Program-made: the position numbers and the translations under genes
Shown here: positions 45,543 to 57,656 of the stretch, piece after piece
How the letters are laid out: each line of letters opens with the position of its first letter
Position numbering within the stretch: position 1 is the first letter of the stretch
DNA from: Clostridia bacterium
GTDB taxonomy: Bacteria > Bacillota > Clostridia > Christensenellales > Aristaeellaceae
DNA: 64,000 nucleotides
Direction: 5' to 3'
NCBI GenBank assembly: GCA_017938795.1
Contig: JAGBAV010000107.1
Location: forward strand, 1-64,000
Notes under the pieces: generated by a model
What the model saw: the letters and a program-made list of their open reading frames with translations, nothing else
What the model was told of the DNA's origin: nothing
Database searches by the model: none

Positions 45543-47660
45543 ATGTATATCATCAAGAAGGACGGAACCCGCGAAGACTTTAACGTCAATAAAGTCGTCG
45601 CCGCAGTCAATAAGAGCGCAGAACGCGTCCTGTATCATTTCTCTCCCGACGAGATCGACTTTATCTGCCGCTTTGTGACCGACAAGTGTGAAGCGCTTGG
45701 CATCGATGGTATCCACATCGCTCAGATGCATAACATCGTGGAAGGCGCGCTGGATGCCATCAGCCCCGCCGTTGCGAAGTCCTACCGGGACTACCGCAAC
45801 TACAAGACCGATTTTGTGCAGATGCTCGACACGGTCTACAAAAAGTCCCAGTCGATCATGTATATCGGCGATAAGGAGAATTCCAATGCGGACAGCGCGC
45901 TGGTCTCCACCCGCCGCAGCCTGATCTTCAATCAGCTCAACCGGCAGCTGTACCAGAAATTCTTCCTCAATGTCGAGGAGCTGCAAGCCCAGCGCGACGG
46001 CTATATCTATATTCATGATATGTCCGCACGCCGCGACACCATGAACTGCTGCCTCTTCGACGTCGGCGCGGTGCTGCGCGGCGGCTTTGAGATGGGCAAC
46101 CTCTGGTACAATGAGCCCAAGACGCTGAATGTTGCGTTTGACGTCATCGGCGATATCGTCCTCTCCGCTGCCAGCCAGCAGTACGGCGGATTCACCGTCT
46201 CCTGCGTGGATGAGCTTCTGGACAAATATGCCGAGGCTAGTTATGTCATGTTCCTTGAGCGCTATCGCAGCCTCGGCCTGACCGAGCAGCGCGCCGAGGA
46301 AGAAGCCATGAAGGATATCGTCAATGATTTCGAGCAGGGCTTCCAGGGCTGGGAATACAAGTTCAATACTGTCGCCTCCAGCCGCGGCGACTATCCCTTC
46401 ATCACCATGACGCTCGGCCTTGGCAAGACGCGCATGGCCAAGCTGGCCAGCAAGCTCTTCCTTAAGGTGCACGCCGGCGGCCAAGGCAAGAAGAACAACA
46501 AAAAGCCTGTTCTCTTCCCCAAACTCGTCTTCCTCTACGACGAGAATCTGCATGGACCGGGCAAGCCGCTTGAGGACGTCTTTGAGGCCGGCATCGAGTG
46601 CTCCTCCAAGACCATGTATCCCGACTGGCTGAGCCTCACAGGCGATGGATACGTCGCCTCCATGTACAAGAAATATGGCAAGGTCATCAGCCCGATGGGC
46701 TGCCGCGCATTCCTCTCCCCGTGGTATGAGCGCGGCGGCATGGAGCCCGCAGACGAGCAGGACAGTCCGGTGTTTGTCGGCCGCTTCAATATCGGCGCCG
46801 TCTCCCTGCATCTGCCGCTGATCCTCGCCAAGGCCCGTCGCGAGAGCCGGGATTTCTATGAGGTGCTCGATTACTACCTTGAGCTCATCAGGAAACTCCA
46901 CATCCGTACCTACGCTTATCTGGGTGAGATGCGCGCAAGCACCAATCCGCTGGCTTACTGCGAAGGCGGCTTCTATGGCGGCCATCTCGGCCTCTATGAC
47001 AAGATCAAGCCTCTGCTGAAGACGGCGACAGCCTCCTTTGGATATACCGCGCTCAACGAGCTTCAGGAGCTCTATAACGGCAAGAGCATCTATGAAGACG
47101 GACAGTTTGCGCTGGAGGTCATGCAGCATATCAACGACCGCATCGCCCAGTTCAAGAAGGAGGACGGCAATCTCTACGCCATCTACGGTACCCCGGCAGA
47201 GAGCCTGTGCGGCCTGCAGATCGAGCAGTTCCGCCGCCTGTACGGCATCATTGAGAATGTCTCTGATCGTCCGTACGTCTCCAACTCCTTCCACTGCCAT
47301 GTCACCGAGGAGATCACCCCGATTGAGAAGCAGAACAGCGAAGTCCGCTTCTGGAATCTCTCTAACGGCGGTAAGATCCAGTATGTGCGCTATCCGATCG
47401 GATACAACAAGGAGGCCATCAAGACCCTTGTCCGCCGCGCAATGCGCCTTGGTCTCTATGAGGGAGTCAATCTCTCCCTGGCATACTGCGACGACTGCGG
47501 TCATCAGGAGCTTGAGATGGATGTCTGCCCGAAGTGCGGAAGCCGCAACCTGACCAAGATCGACCGCATGAACGGCTACCTCTCCTATTCCCGCGTCCAC
47601 GGCGAAAGCCGCCTCAATGACGCAAAAATGGCTGAGATCGCTGAACGCAAGAGCATGTAA
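45543..47660 (+). CDS. nrdD: NrdD, anaerobic (class III) ribonucleoside-triphosphate reductase
   Basis: Glycyl-radical enzyme that makes deoxynucleotides without oxygen. The N-terminal ATP-cone (KKDGTREDFNVNKVVAAVNKSAERV) controls overall activity. The large barrel domain follows. The C-terminus has a zinc-binding CDDCG/CPKCG pair and the radical motif RMNGYL with Gly near residue 678. At 705 residues it is full length. The ATG at 45543 is favoured by the start of the ATP-cone; the ribosome site (GTGAG) is weak. The upstream in-frame codons run through the operator region and are not coding. nrdG follows after a hairpin. Confidence 0.96.
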   Translation: MYIIKKDGTREDFNVNKVVAAVNKSAERVLYHFSPDEIDFICRFVTDKCEALGIDGIHIAQMHNIVEGALDAISPAVAKSYRDYRNYKTDFVQMLDTVYKKSQSIMYIGDKENSNADSALVSTRRSLIFNQLNRQLYQKFFLNVEELQAQRDGYIYIHDMSARRDTMNCCLFDVGAVLRGGFEMGNLWYNEPKTLNVAFDVIGDIVLSAASQQYGGFTVSCVDELLDKYAEASYVMFLERYRSLGLTEQRAEEEAMKDIVNDFEQGFQGWEYKFNTVASSRGDYPFITMTLGLGKTRMAKLASKLFLKVHAGGQGKKNNKKPVLFPKLVFLYDENLHGPGKPLEDVFEAGIECSSKTMYPDWLSLTGDGYVASMYKKYGKVISPMGCRAFLSPWYERGGMEPADEQDSPVFVGRFNIGAVSLHLPLILAKARRESRDFYEVLDYYLELIRKLHIRTYAYLGEMRASTNPLAYCEGGFYGGHLGLYDKIKPLLKTATASFGYTALNELQELYNGKSIYEDGQFALEVMQHINDRIAQFKKEDGNLYAIYGTPAESLCGLQIEQFRRLYGIIENVSDRPYVSNSFHCHVTEEITPIEKQNSEVRFWNLSNGGKIQYVRYPIGYNKEAIKTLVRRAMRLGLYEGVNLSLAYCDDCGHQELEMDVCPKCGSRNLTKIDRMNGYLSYSRVHGESRLNDAKMAEIAERKSM

Positions 47661-47673
47661 CCCGAAAACACTG

Positions 47674-47705
47674 CCGTATGCCCGCAAGGGCATACGGTTT
47701 CTTCC
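47674..47705 (+). terminator. Hairpin with GNRA tetraloop between nrdD and nrdG
   Basis: CCGTATGCCC (47674-47683) and GGGCATACGG (47688-47697) form a perfect 10-bp stem closed by GCAA and followed by TTTCTTCC. It starts 13 bases after the nrdD stop. It may lower nrdG expression relative to nrdD or stabilise the upstream RNA. Confidence 0.7.
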
Positions 47706-47758
47706 CATCAAAGGGCGTCGTTCGCCCTGCTCCATCATGAATGAAGGCAGGTACCGAT

Positions 47759-48247
47759 ATGAACTACCATAACATTACCGTCGATGATATGCTCAATGGT
47801 GACGGTCTGCGGACTGTACTCTGGGTATCCGGCTGCGATCATCACTGCCGCAACTGCCAGAATCCGCAGACATGGCCGGTTGAGAGCGGAATCCCCTTCG
47901 ACGAGAAGGCCAAAGCAGAGCTGTTTGAGGCCATCGGCCGCGACTATATGAACGGTGTAACCTTTTCCGGCGGTGATCCGCTCCATTGCGCAAACAGGGA
48001 AACGGTCGGTCAGCTGATTCAGGAAATCCGCGAAACCATGCCGGAGAAGACCATCTGGCTGTATACCGGCAGTCTGTTTGAGGAAATCCGTCATCTTCCC
48101 TTCATTCCGATGATTGATGTGATTGTCGACGGCCCCTACATCGAAGCACTGCGCGACGTACAGCTTCACTGGAAAGGCAGCAGCAACCAGCGTGTCATCA
48201 ATGTGAAGAAAACGCTTGAACAGGGCCGCGTGATTCTCTGGGCCTGA
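47759..48247 (+). CDS. nrdG: NrdG, anaerobic ribonucleotide reductase activating enzyme
   Basis: Radical SAM enzyme that installs the glycyl radical on NrdD. The 162-residue protein carries the cluster motif CDHHCRNCQN near residue 26 and the conserved GVTFSGGDPL segment near 64. Length is normal. The start at 47759 (MNYHNITVDDML) fits the family N-terminus. nrdD lies about 100 bases upstream and dut 16 bases downstream. Confidence 0.96.
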   Translation: MNYHNITVDDMLNGDGLRTVLWVSGCDHHCRNCQNPQTWPVESGIPFDEKAKAELFEAIGRDYMNGVTFSGGDPLHCANRETVGQLIQEIRETMPEKTIWLYTGSLFEEIRHLPFIPMIDVIVDGPYIEALRDVQLHWKGSSNQRVINVKKTLEQGRVILWA

Positions 48248-48263
48248 GTACAGTGAGGTTTCT

Positions 48264-48779
48264 ATGGTACGCATAGCAAAATTTGAAAAGGTTTCTCTTG
48301 AGCGTTTCGTAACGGACTGGCTCTCTACCTTTCCCCAGCAGAGTATCGAGCAGGCTGTGATGGTCTATGAGCATATTCAGCTGCCCCAGCGTGCGACACG
48401 CGGATCTGCCGGATATGATTTCTTTGCCCCGATCGGCTTTGAGCTCCCCGCCGGCGCCACGCTCAAGATGCCTACGGGTATCCGCGCAGTCATCGAAGAG
48501 GGCTGGGTGCTCACCCTGTACCCCCGCAGCAGTCTGGGCTTTAAGTATCGCTTCCAGCTGGATAATTCAGTCGGCATCATCGACAGCGACTATGCCCATT
48601 CCGATAATGAAGGGCACATCTTCCTTCGCATGACCAATGATAATCGCGAAGGCAAGGGGCTTCGTCTGGCTGCCGGTGCTGCGTTCGCGCAGGGGGTTTT
48701 CCTGCCCTTTGGCATCACAGTGGATGATGACGCGCAGGGCGTTCGCAATGGCGGTTTCGGTTCGACCACCCGCGTATAA
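48264..48779 (+). CDS. dut: dUTP diphosphatase
   Basis: Hydrolyses dUTP to dUMP, which keeps uracil out of DNA and feeds dTMP synthesis. All five trimeric dUTPase motifs are visible in 171 residues: RGSAGYDFFAP, PRSSLGFK, GIIDSDYAH (catalytic Asp), FAQGVFLPF and NGGFGSTTR. An N-terminal extension of about 35 residues precedes motif 1. GAGG lies five bases before the ATG. Placement after nrdD-nrdG makes a deoxynucleotide supply operon. Confidence 0.95.
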   Translation: MVRIAKFEKVSLERFVTDWLSTFPQQSIEQAVMVYEHIQLPQRATRGSAGYDFFAPIGFELPAGATLKMPTGIRAVIEEGWVLTLYPRSSLGFKYRFQLDNSVGIIDSDYAHSDNEGHIFLRMTNDNREGKGLRLAAGAAFAQGVFLPFGITVDDDAQGVRNGGFGSTTRV

Positions 48780-48790
48780 GGAGGCTTTCC

Positions 48791-49300
48791 ATGTCCTTTT
48801 CCGCTGTTTCCTTTCCATCCGATAAGAAGGAATTCTATGCGCAGCTCCTGCAGCAGGCGGATGCGCTCACGGATGGTATCCCCCATCCGATCGTCAATCT
48901 CGCCAATACAGCTGCGCTGCTGTATCAGGCGCTTGACGATATCAACTGGTGCGGCTTCTACCTGATGCACGAGGGTGCGCTTCTCTTAGGGCCTTTTTGT
49001 GGGCTTCCCGCCTGCACGATGATCCCGCTGAACCGCGGCGTCTGCGGGGCTGCTGCTTCGTCCGATTCCGTGCAGCGTATCTCTGACGTCCATACCTTTC
49101 CCGGTCATATTGCCTGCGACAGCGCCTCCAATTCAGAGATTGTGGTTCCGATTCACCTCGATGGTCGTGTGATCGGCGTGCTGGATATCGACAGCCCTTC
49201 ATTCTCCAGATTCGATGAAACCGACGAGGAGCAGCTGCTTTCGCTTGTGCATCTTCTGGAATCCCGCTGCGATTTCAATCACATCGCTTATTCTCTGTAA
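48791..49300 (+). CDS. msrC: Free methionine-(R)-sulfoxide reductase, GAF-domain type
   Basis: Reduces free methionine R-sulfoxide, an oxidative-damage product. The 169-residue GAF domain has the family's three reactive-site cysteines: LPAC near 75, RGVCG near 85 and HIACDS near 109. The FPGHIACDSAS and SEIVVPI stretches are diagnostic. AAGGAGG lies seven bases before the ATG. It follows dut by 11 bases and ends the nrd-dut operon before a strong terminator. Confidence 0.93.
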   Translation: MSFSAVSFPSDKKEFYAQLLQQADALTDGIPHPIVNLANTAALLYQALDDINWCGFYLMHEGALLLGPFCGLPACTMIPLNRGVCGAAASSDSVQRISDVHTFPGHIACDSASNSEIVVPIHLDGRVIGVLDIDSPSFSRFDETDEEQLLSLVHLLESRCDFNHIAYSL

Positions 49301-49307
49301 GCACAAA

Positions 49308-49339
49308 GCCCTCCGGAATATCCGGAGGGCTTTTCTTTT
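49308..49339 (+). terminator. Intrinsic terminator after the methionine sulfoxide reductase gene
   Basis: A perfect 10-bp stem (49308-49317 with 49321-49330), three-base loop and TTTTCTTTT tail. Confidence 0.92.
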
Positions 49340-49342
49340 GCG

Positions 49343-49374
49343 TAAAAAAGCGATGCTCTTGAAGAGCACCGCTT
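49343..49374 (-). terminator. Intrinsic terminator of the ATP synthase operon
   Basis: Minus-strand AAGCGGTGCTC and GAGCATCGCTT form a stem around a short loop, followed by six U residues, four bases after the atpC stop. It lies back to back with the convergent terminator of the upstream operon. Confidence 0.9.
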
Positions 49375-49378
49375 TCTG

Positions 49379-51192
<1,814 letters not shown>

Positions 51193-51210
51193 TTATCATG
51201 TATTTGCGCG

Positions 51211-52068
51211 TTAATGCTCCGCGCCGGCGACGATCTCCGTAATCTCCTGCGTAATCGCACCCTGTCGGGCACGATTATAGCGCAGCGAAAGATCATCGAT
51301 CATCTCCGCAGCGTTCTTACTCGCCGCGTCCATCGCCGTCCTGCGGGCGCCAAGCTCGCTGGCAACGGACTCACACATAGCGCCGTAAATCATACCGGAA
51401 ATGTAGTTGGGGACGATTGCATCGTACACAACCTCCGGGCTCGGCTCATAGAGCACAAGCGGACGCACGGTGTCATCCTCGCTCTCAGTCTTCTGTGCCT
51501 CAAGCGGGAGCAGCTTCTCGCATGCGGGCGTCTGCGTCAGCATGGAGACGAATCGCGTGAATACGATGGAAACCTCATCAAACTGCCCGGCCAGATAGCC
51601 CTTTGTAATCAGATTGCTGATCGTAAAGCAATCGGCAATCGATATGGAAGCAGCCTCGGCAAACTCGGTCGTCAGAATCTCAATTCCCTTGCGGGTGAAG
51701 AAATCAACGGCACGCTTACCAACCGGAATGACGCAGACAGGCGTATCCTGACGGAGCAGCCCGGTCACAGCCTTGAAGACATTGCTGTTGTAGCCGCCCG
51801 CCAATCCTCTGTCGCCGGCGATGACAATCAGGCACTGCTTGCGCACCTCTCTCTTCTTCTGATACGGAGAAGAGAAGTCAGTGGTCGCAGACTCAATGTC
51901 AACCAGCGTCTTTTTCAGCCCCTCGAAATAAGGGCGGCTGCGTTCCTGGCGTTCCTTGGCCCTTCTGAGCTTGGAGGAGGCGACGAGTTCCATCGCTTTG
52001 GTGATCTGCATGGTGCTCTCTACGCTTTTAATGCGCAGCTTGATGTCCTTCATGGACGCGCCAGCCAT
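51211..52068 (-). CDS. atpG: AtpG, ATP synthase gamma subunit
   Basis: Rotor shaft of F1. The 285-residue protein has the expected N-terminal helix (KDIKLRIKSVESTMQITKAMELVASSKLRRA), the central domain, and the C-terminal helix with AMDAASKNAAEMIDDLSLRYNRARQGAITQEITEI. The ATG at 52068 has GGAGG eight bases upstream; a GTG one codon earlier is possible. It begins 14 bases after the atpA stop. Confidence 0.97.
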   Translation of the reverse strand: MAGASMKDIKLRIKSVESTMQITKAMELVASSKLRRAKERQERSRPYFEGLKKTLVDIESATTDFSSPYQKKREVRKQCLIVIAGDRGLAGGYNSNVFKAVTGLLRQDTPVCVIPVGKRAVDFFTRKGIEILTTEFAEAASISIADCFTISNLITKGYLAGQFDEVSIVFTRFVSMLTQTPACEKLLPLEAQKTESEDDTVRPLVLYEPSPEVVYDAIVPNYISGMIYGAMCESVASELGARRTAMDAASKNAAEMIDDLSLRYNRARQGAITQEITEIVAGAEH

Positions 52069-52082
52069 CACTCACCCCTCCT

Positions 52083-53594
<1,512 letters not shown>

Positions 53595-53614
53595 ACTGAA
53601 CCTGCTTTCTCCAA

Positions 53615-54154
53615 TCAGAGTATGGTGTTTTTCAGCAGATTGCGCAGCGAATCCAGCCTGTGCTGAATCGTATCGTCTACGCGCATGCCGTCATAATCAA
53701 GGCGCACGCCGCCCATGCAGGACGGATCCACCACGCGGTCAAGAAGGATCTTCTTCCCCGTCATCTTCGCTAGCTTAGCGCTGAGCTTCTCGGACTGTGC
53801 ATCCGTGAGCGCAACAGCTGTCACGACCTTGACGGAAAGGATCCCGTTGTCCTCATGGTAAAGCCTGCGGAACGCACTGCAGCAGTCGCCGAACTGACCC
53901 ATGTAACCCTTTTCAGTGAGAATCTTCAGAAAATTCAGCACATAAGGCTCCACCTTGCCGGCAAAGCTGTTGTCAATAATCCCGCAGCGTTCATCCTTGG
54001 AAATCGACGGCGCAGACAGAAGGCGGATGAAATCAGGCTCCGTCTCAAAGGCCTTCGCAAGAGTCTCCATCTCGCTCAGCACCTTTTCGCTGATGCCTTC
54101 ATCCTTCGCAAGCCCGTAAAGCGCCTCCGCATAAACACTTCCGATACGGGTCAT
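53615..54154 (-). CDS. atpH: AtpH, ATP synthase delta subunit
   Basis: Peripheral-stalk subunit that ties b to the top of F1. The 179 residues begin with YAEALYGLA, a family hallmark, and end with a conserved [29 protein letters not shown] block. Sequence is otherwise variable, as usual. It overlaps atpF by four bases. Confidence 0.95.
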   Translation of the reverse strand: MTRIGSVYAEALYGLAKDEGISEKVLSEMETLAKAFETEPDFIRLLSAPSISKDERCGIIDNSFAGKVEPYVLNFLKILTEKGYMGQFGDCCSAFRRLYHEDNGILSVKVVTAVALTDAQSEKLSAKLAKMTGKKILLDRVVDPSCMGGVRLDYDGMRVDDTIQHRLDSLRNLLKNTIL

Positions 54155-54657
54155 ACTTCATCACCCAATTCATCAATGAAGTGATCCACCAGCGCAGCCT
54201 GATCAGAGCCGTTCAGCTCACGGCCGACAACCTTGCTCGCAATGGCCATGGCCATCTCGGCAATCTCGTCCTTGGCGTCGTTGATGGCCTTTTTCTTTTC
54301 CATTGCAGCATCAGAAGCCGCCTTCGTCAGGATGGCAGAGGCCTCTTCGCTCGCATGACGGACAATCTCCTCGCTGCGGCTCTGGCCGCGGACAACCGCT
54401 TCCTTCACCATGCGCTCAGAGGTTGCCCTCGCCTCGGAAAGCTTCTGCTGGTACTCGGTCTGCATAGCCTGAGCATCAGCCTTTGCCTTTCCGGCGTCGG
54501 CATACATGCCGTCAATCTCCTGCTGGCGCGTCTGAATGATCTTTTGAACAGGCACGAAAAGAAATTTCCTGGCAACGACAAAGATTGCCAACGTGTTCAG
54601 CAGCACAAACAACGCGGTCCAGAAATTGACGCCAATGAAACTCTCAAACTGTCCCAC
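54151..54657 (-). CDS. atpF: AtpF, ATP synthase b subunit
   Basis: Peripheral-stalk subunit. The 168 residues consist of one N-terminal membrane helix (about 10-27, ending in KFLFVPVQKIIQ) and a long charged coiled coil to the end. Only one b gene is present, so a b2 homodimer is expected. It overlaps atpH by four bases and follows atpE by 42 bases. Confidence 0.95.
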   Translation of the reverse strand: MGQFESFIGVNFWTALFVLLNTLAIFVVARKFLFVPVQKIIQTRQQEIDGMYADAGKAKADAQAMQTEYQQKLSEARATSERMVKEAVVRGQSRSEEIVRHASEEASAILTKAASDAAMEKKKAINDAKDEIAEMAMAIASKVVGRELNGSDQAALVDHFIDELGDEV

Positions 54658-54699
54658 TTGTATCGCTCCTCTCGTCTGGATAATCGGAAAGGGCGATCA

Positions 54700-54963
<264 letters not shown>

Positions 54964-54989
54964 TTAAAATAGATTTGTGATATGAAATA

Positions 54990-55892
54990 TTACTGCGCGG
55001 CCCCGATTTCCTCCGGGGGCGGGCAGGAATTTCCGATATAAACCATCGTCAGCAGCGTAAAGACATACGCCTGAACGAAGCCGGAGAAGATATCAAAATA
55101 GCAAGAGAGCACGGCCGGGATACCAAACGCGAGGATCGGCACGCCGGAGAGAATGCCCGTCGCCTGCAGAAGACCGAAAACGCCCAGCACGCCGGAGACA
55201 ACGCCAATCCACAGCCAGCGCTTCTTGCCGGATTTCTTGCTGAACAAATACAGCGCCGCAGCCACCGCGATCATCACAACAGGAACGATAATCGTACCAG
55301 CAATCACATTCAGCACAGTCGCAGAAAGCAGCGAAAGCGCCAGATACAGAATGCTGGTGATCACACCGCCGCCGGCGATATTGCCGAAATGACGGAAGGC
55401 CATAGATGCAGGCTGCGCAATCTCGCCGACGATATTCATCGGCGTCATGACAACGATCGGCTCGGTAAAGCCCTTGAGCCAGCCAATCAGACCGTTATTC
55501 TTGATATTGTTGTACCAGATGATGACAGAAACCATCACAGACCACACCAGCGTACAGCTCAGATCCGCCGTCACAGAGCGAAGGAAGCCCGTCAGGCCGA
55601 TGAAGCTGCCCAGAAGGCTGCTCAGGAAGATGGTGCCGATAAACGGCGCCCAGTGCAGATTGTGCGCACCCATCGACTCCTCGACCATGCCGTAGAGCAT
55701 CGATACGCCCTTCTCCACCAGCACCTGCGTACCGTCGGGGCGGATCTTGAGGTTCTTCCCCAGCTTGATGCAGGCAGCAATCAGGATAATGGTCACAATC
55801 AGAGACGAGACTGTCGTCTGCGTAATCGGGATACCGCCGAACACAGGGATTGTGAAGTAAATAAACGCACCGCTTACATTCAGATTAGACAC
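54990..55892 (-). CDS. atpB: AtpB, ATP synthase a subunit
   Basis: Stator membrane subunit that forms the ion half-channels. The 300-residue protein has six or more membrane segments. The essential Arg lies in SMAFRHFGNIAGG near residue 168, and the GLIGWLKGFTEP and LPNIVGE-like blocks before it are typical. It is somewhat longer than average because of a Lys-rich loop near 225 (SKKSGKKRW). It follows the AtpI-like gene by 12 bases. Confidence 0.96.
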   Translation of the reverse strand: MSNLNVSGAFIYFTIPVFGGIPITQTTVSSLIVTIILIAACIKLGKNLKIRPDGTQVLVEKGVSMLYGMVEESMGAHNLHWAPFIGTIFLSSLLGSFIGLTGFLRSVTADLSCTLVWSVMVSVIIWYNNIKNNGLIGWLKGFTEPIVVMTPMNIVGEIAQPASMAFRHFGNIAGGGVITSILYLALSLLSATVLNVIAGTIIVPVVMIAVAAALYLFSKKSGKKRWLWIGVVSGVLGVFGLLQATGILSGVPILAFGIPAVLSCYFDIFSGFVQAYVFTLLTMVYIGNSCPPPEEIGAAQ

Positions 55893-55904
55893 TGCAGCTC
55901 ACCT

Positions 55905-56291
55905 TTACTTTCTGAAGAATTCTGCGATAGTGATGGTAGGACGAACGAACAGCAGCGGAATCACCGCCGCAAACACATTGCACAAGCCGCTCTTCACGCA
56001 GGCAAAGAGCACAATGAAGATGACCGCCATGCGCATGGCATAAGACGTTTGCACGAGCGATTTGCCCGCCTTGACATCCTGGCCAGCAGCACGGTCCGCC
56101 GCGAGGCTGACATTCACTGCCATGAGAAAGAAATTCAGAAGCGCAAGCAGCGCACCCACGACGCCGCCAAGGAGCACCGTACGGTCAAACCGCCCAAGCA
56201 GCGCAAACACCGCATACATGAGCGCAACGCCAATCGTCACGCCGACAGCGATAATCCCCGTCTCCTTGAGGACAATCTTTCTTGATTCCAT
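55905..56291 (-). CDS. atpI: AtpI-like ATP synthase assembly protein
   Basis: A 128-residue protein with four hydrophobic segments (about 10-30, 38-58, 86-104, 106-120), the layout of AtpI, which aids assembly of the c ring. Sequence conservation in this family is low, so the call rests on topology and on position directly before atpB. It starts two bases after the stop of the AtpZ-like gene. Confidence 0.82.
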   Translation of the reverse strand: MESRKIVLKETGIIAVGVTIGVALMYAVFALLGRFDRTVLLGGVVGALLALLNFFLMAVNVSLAADRAAGQDVKAGKSLVQTSYAMRMAVIFIVLFACVKSGLCNVFAAVIPLLFVRPTITIAEFFRK

Positions 56292-56293
56292 GC

Positions 56294-56557
56294 TTATCTG
56301 ATCCCCCGCCTGTCATCCGTTCTGCCTGATGCGCTCTGATCCTTGCCGCTCTTGTCCATTCGTTCCATCATTCTCAGCGAGACCACGAAGCCCTCCACCG
56401 CAGAATACAAGCCGAGCGCAAGACCAACGAAGATAACCCACACGCCCAGGCCAAACCTGCTGCGCAGCCATACAGCCAGACCGGTATAGCATACGAGCGG
56501 CGCGGCAACGCTGAGGCCAAGCTGTGTCATCCAGACCAACATGTTCAGTTCCTTCAT
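56294..56557 (-). CDS. atpZ: AtpZ-like small membrane protein
   Basis: An 87-residue protein with two hydrophobic segments (about 8-27 and 34-56) and a charged tail. The pattern MTQLGLSVAAPLVCYTGLAVW followed by a GLALG loop is that of AtpZ, the first gene of many clostridial atp operons. AtpZ works with AtpI and has been linked to cation transport. The start at 56557 follows AGAGGT by five bases. Confidence 0.8.
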   Translation of the reverse strand: MKELNMLVWMTQLGLSVAAPLVCYTGLAVWLRSRFGLGVWVIFVGLALGLYSAVEGFVVSLRMMERMDKSGKDQSASGRTDDRRGIR

Positions 56558-56617
56558 CAGGCACCTCTGCATTCATACTACATAACGCCAAATTAACGCA
56601 TATTAAGGTTTTGAAAC

Positions 56618-56646
56618 ATTATATCATAATCAAATCAAACCGTCAA
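56618..56646 (-). promoter_or_regulatory. Predicted sigma-A promoter of the ATP synthase operon
   Basis: Minus-strand TTGACG (56646-56641) and consensus TATAAT (56623-56618) are 17 bases apart, about 60 bases before the first start. The rest of the 346-base gap up to 56903 holds only the terminator of the next gene. Confidence 0.88.
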
Positions 56647-56862
56647 CGCAGTTCATCCCATATTCATTCCGCATAATGCGCATACGTCGCCCGAATTGTC
56701 ATTACAATAACGAATGCATACTATGTTAACCCGTGTTTATCCTTTTCATTCCTCTCCGCGCTTTCGTTTCGGGCAACAGTTTGTCAATATGCAGACAATG
56801 ACATTTACAAAAAGATATACCCAAACAGCGCGATCCCGTATCCTTAACGATTCTTTAGCATC

Positions 56863-56886
56863 AAAAAACCGTCCCTTTCGGGACGG
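56863..56886 (-). terminator. Intrinsic terminator after the secreted OB-fold protein
   Basis: Minus-strand CCGTCCC and GGGACGG form a 7-bp stem with a GAAA tetraloop, followed by six U residues. Confidence 0.9.
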
Positions 56887-56903
56887 CTGTTTTGAGGATG
56901 GAA

Positions 56904-57584
56904 TCACTCGGCCTTCGCAATAGAGGTCACGTGGGTATTGACGCCCTCGTACCAATACAGGAAGCCCTCGACATTGACCACGTCGCCGGCCTGCAGCTCA
57001 GCCACAGCCTTGTAAACGTCGGTATCCGGGCCGGTCAGGTAAACCTCAACGCAGAAGCTGTAGCTCTGGCCGTTGTAGGAGACCGTCAGGTAGATATCAT
57101 CGCCCGGCTCGCCATTCTTGTACTCAACGCCCTCAAGAGTCAGGCCCTTGAAGGAGACGAACTTGTTCTGATGATTGATCAGCTCCTCGGTGCCCAGCAG
57201 CTCGGTCACGTCCAGCGCCTCAGCAATGAAGGTATCGCCGCCCTCGACAAACTCGAAGGTGCCGTCCATCACCTCAACCTCGCCGGCCCACTGGCCCTTG
57301 TAGCCGGTAACCTTGATCTTGGTGCCCGGAACGAGCTTGGCAGCGTCTTCCTCAGAGCAGGCGAGCTCATAGAGGAAGTAAGCGCCATCCTGATCCTGGG
57401 TATACACGGTGACCTTGTTGTCCCACCAGGACTGGTGAGCCTGAACATAGGTCTCGATGACGACCTCAGTGTCCATCTCAGCGGCCGCGTAGTCCGCGTA
57501 GGTCATGACGCCCTCGGCCATGCCGGTCACGGCAAAGGCAGCGAAAGCGACGAGCGCCAGCACGATAGCAAAAATCTTCTTCAT
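56904..57584 (-). CDS. Secreted protein with OB-fold-like repeats, function unknown
   Basis: A 226-residue exported protein. Residues 1-23 form a signal peptide with a Lys-Lys start and cleavage near GMAEG. The mature part is strongly acidic and seems to contain two OB-fold-like beta modules, each with a KVTVYTQ- or YLTVSYN-type strand and a GTKIKVTGYKGQW or GDVVNVEGFLYWY block. OB folds bind nucleic acids or sugars, but no ligand is evident. AGGAGG is eight bases before the ATG. It has its own promoter and terminator, so it is probably a single-gene unit separate from the ABC operon. Confidence 0.7.
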   Translation of the reverse strand: MKKIFAIVLALVAFAAFAVTGMAEGVMTYADYAAAEMDTEVVIETYVQAHQSWWDNKVTVYTQDQDGAYFLYELACSEEDAAKLVPGTKIKVTGYKGQWAGEVEVMDGTFEFVEGGDTFIAEALDVTELLGTEELINHQNKFVSFKGLTLEGVEYKNGEPGDDIYLTVSYNGQSYSFCVEVYLTGPDTDVYKAVAELQAGDVVNVEGFLYWYEGVNTHVTSIAKAE

Positions 57585-57624
57585 GGTATTTTCCTCCTTT
57601 TCAGGGTTCAAATGTGACAGCCTC

Positions 57625-57652
57625 ATTATACATCAAATCGGCTGTAAATCAA
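57625..57652 (-). promoter_or_regulatory. Predicted sigma-A promoter of the secreted OB-fold protein
   Basis: Minus-strand TTGATT (57652-57647) and consensus TATAAT (57630-57625) are 16 bases apart, starting five bases after the solute-binding protein stop. Confidence 0.7.
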
Positions 57653-57656
57653 CGCT

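Noticed and set aside
45453..47738. A 761-codon minus-strand frame opposite nrdD
   Set aside because: It crosses the nrdD promoter region, has no ribosome site and no family match.
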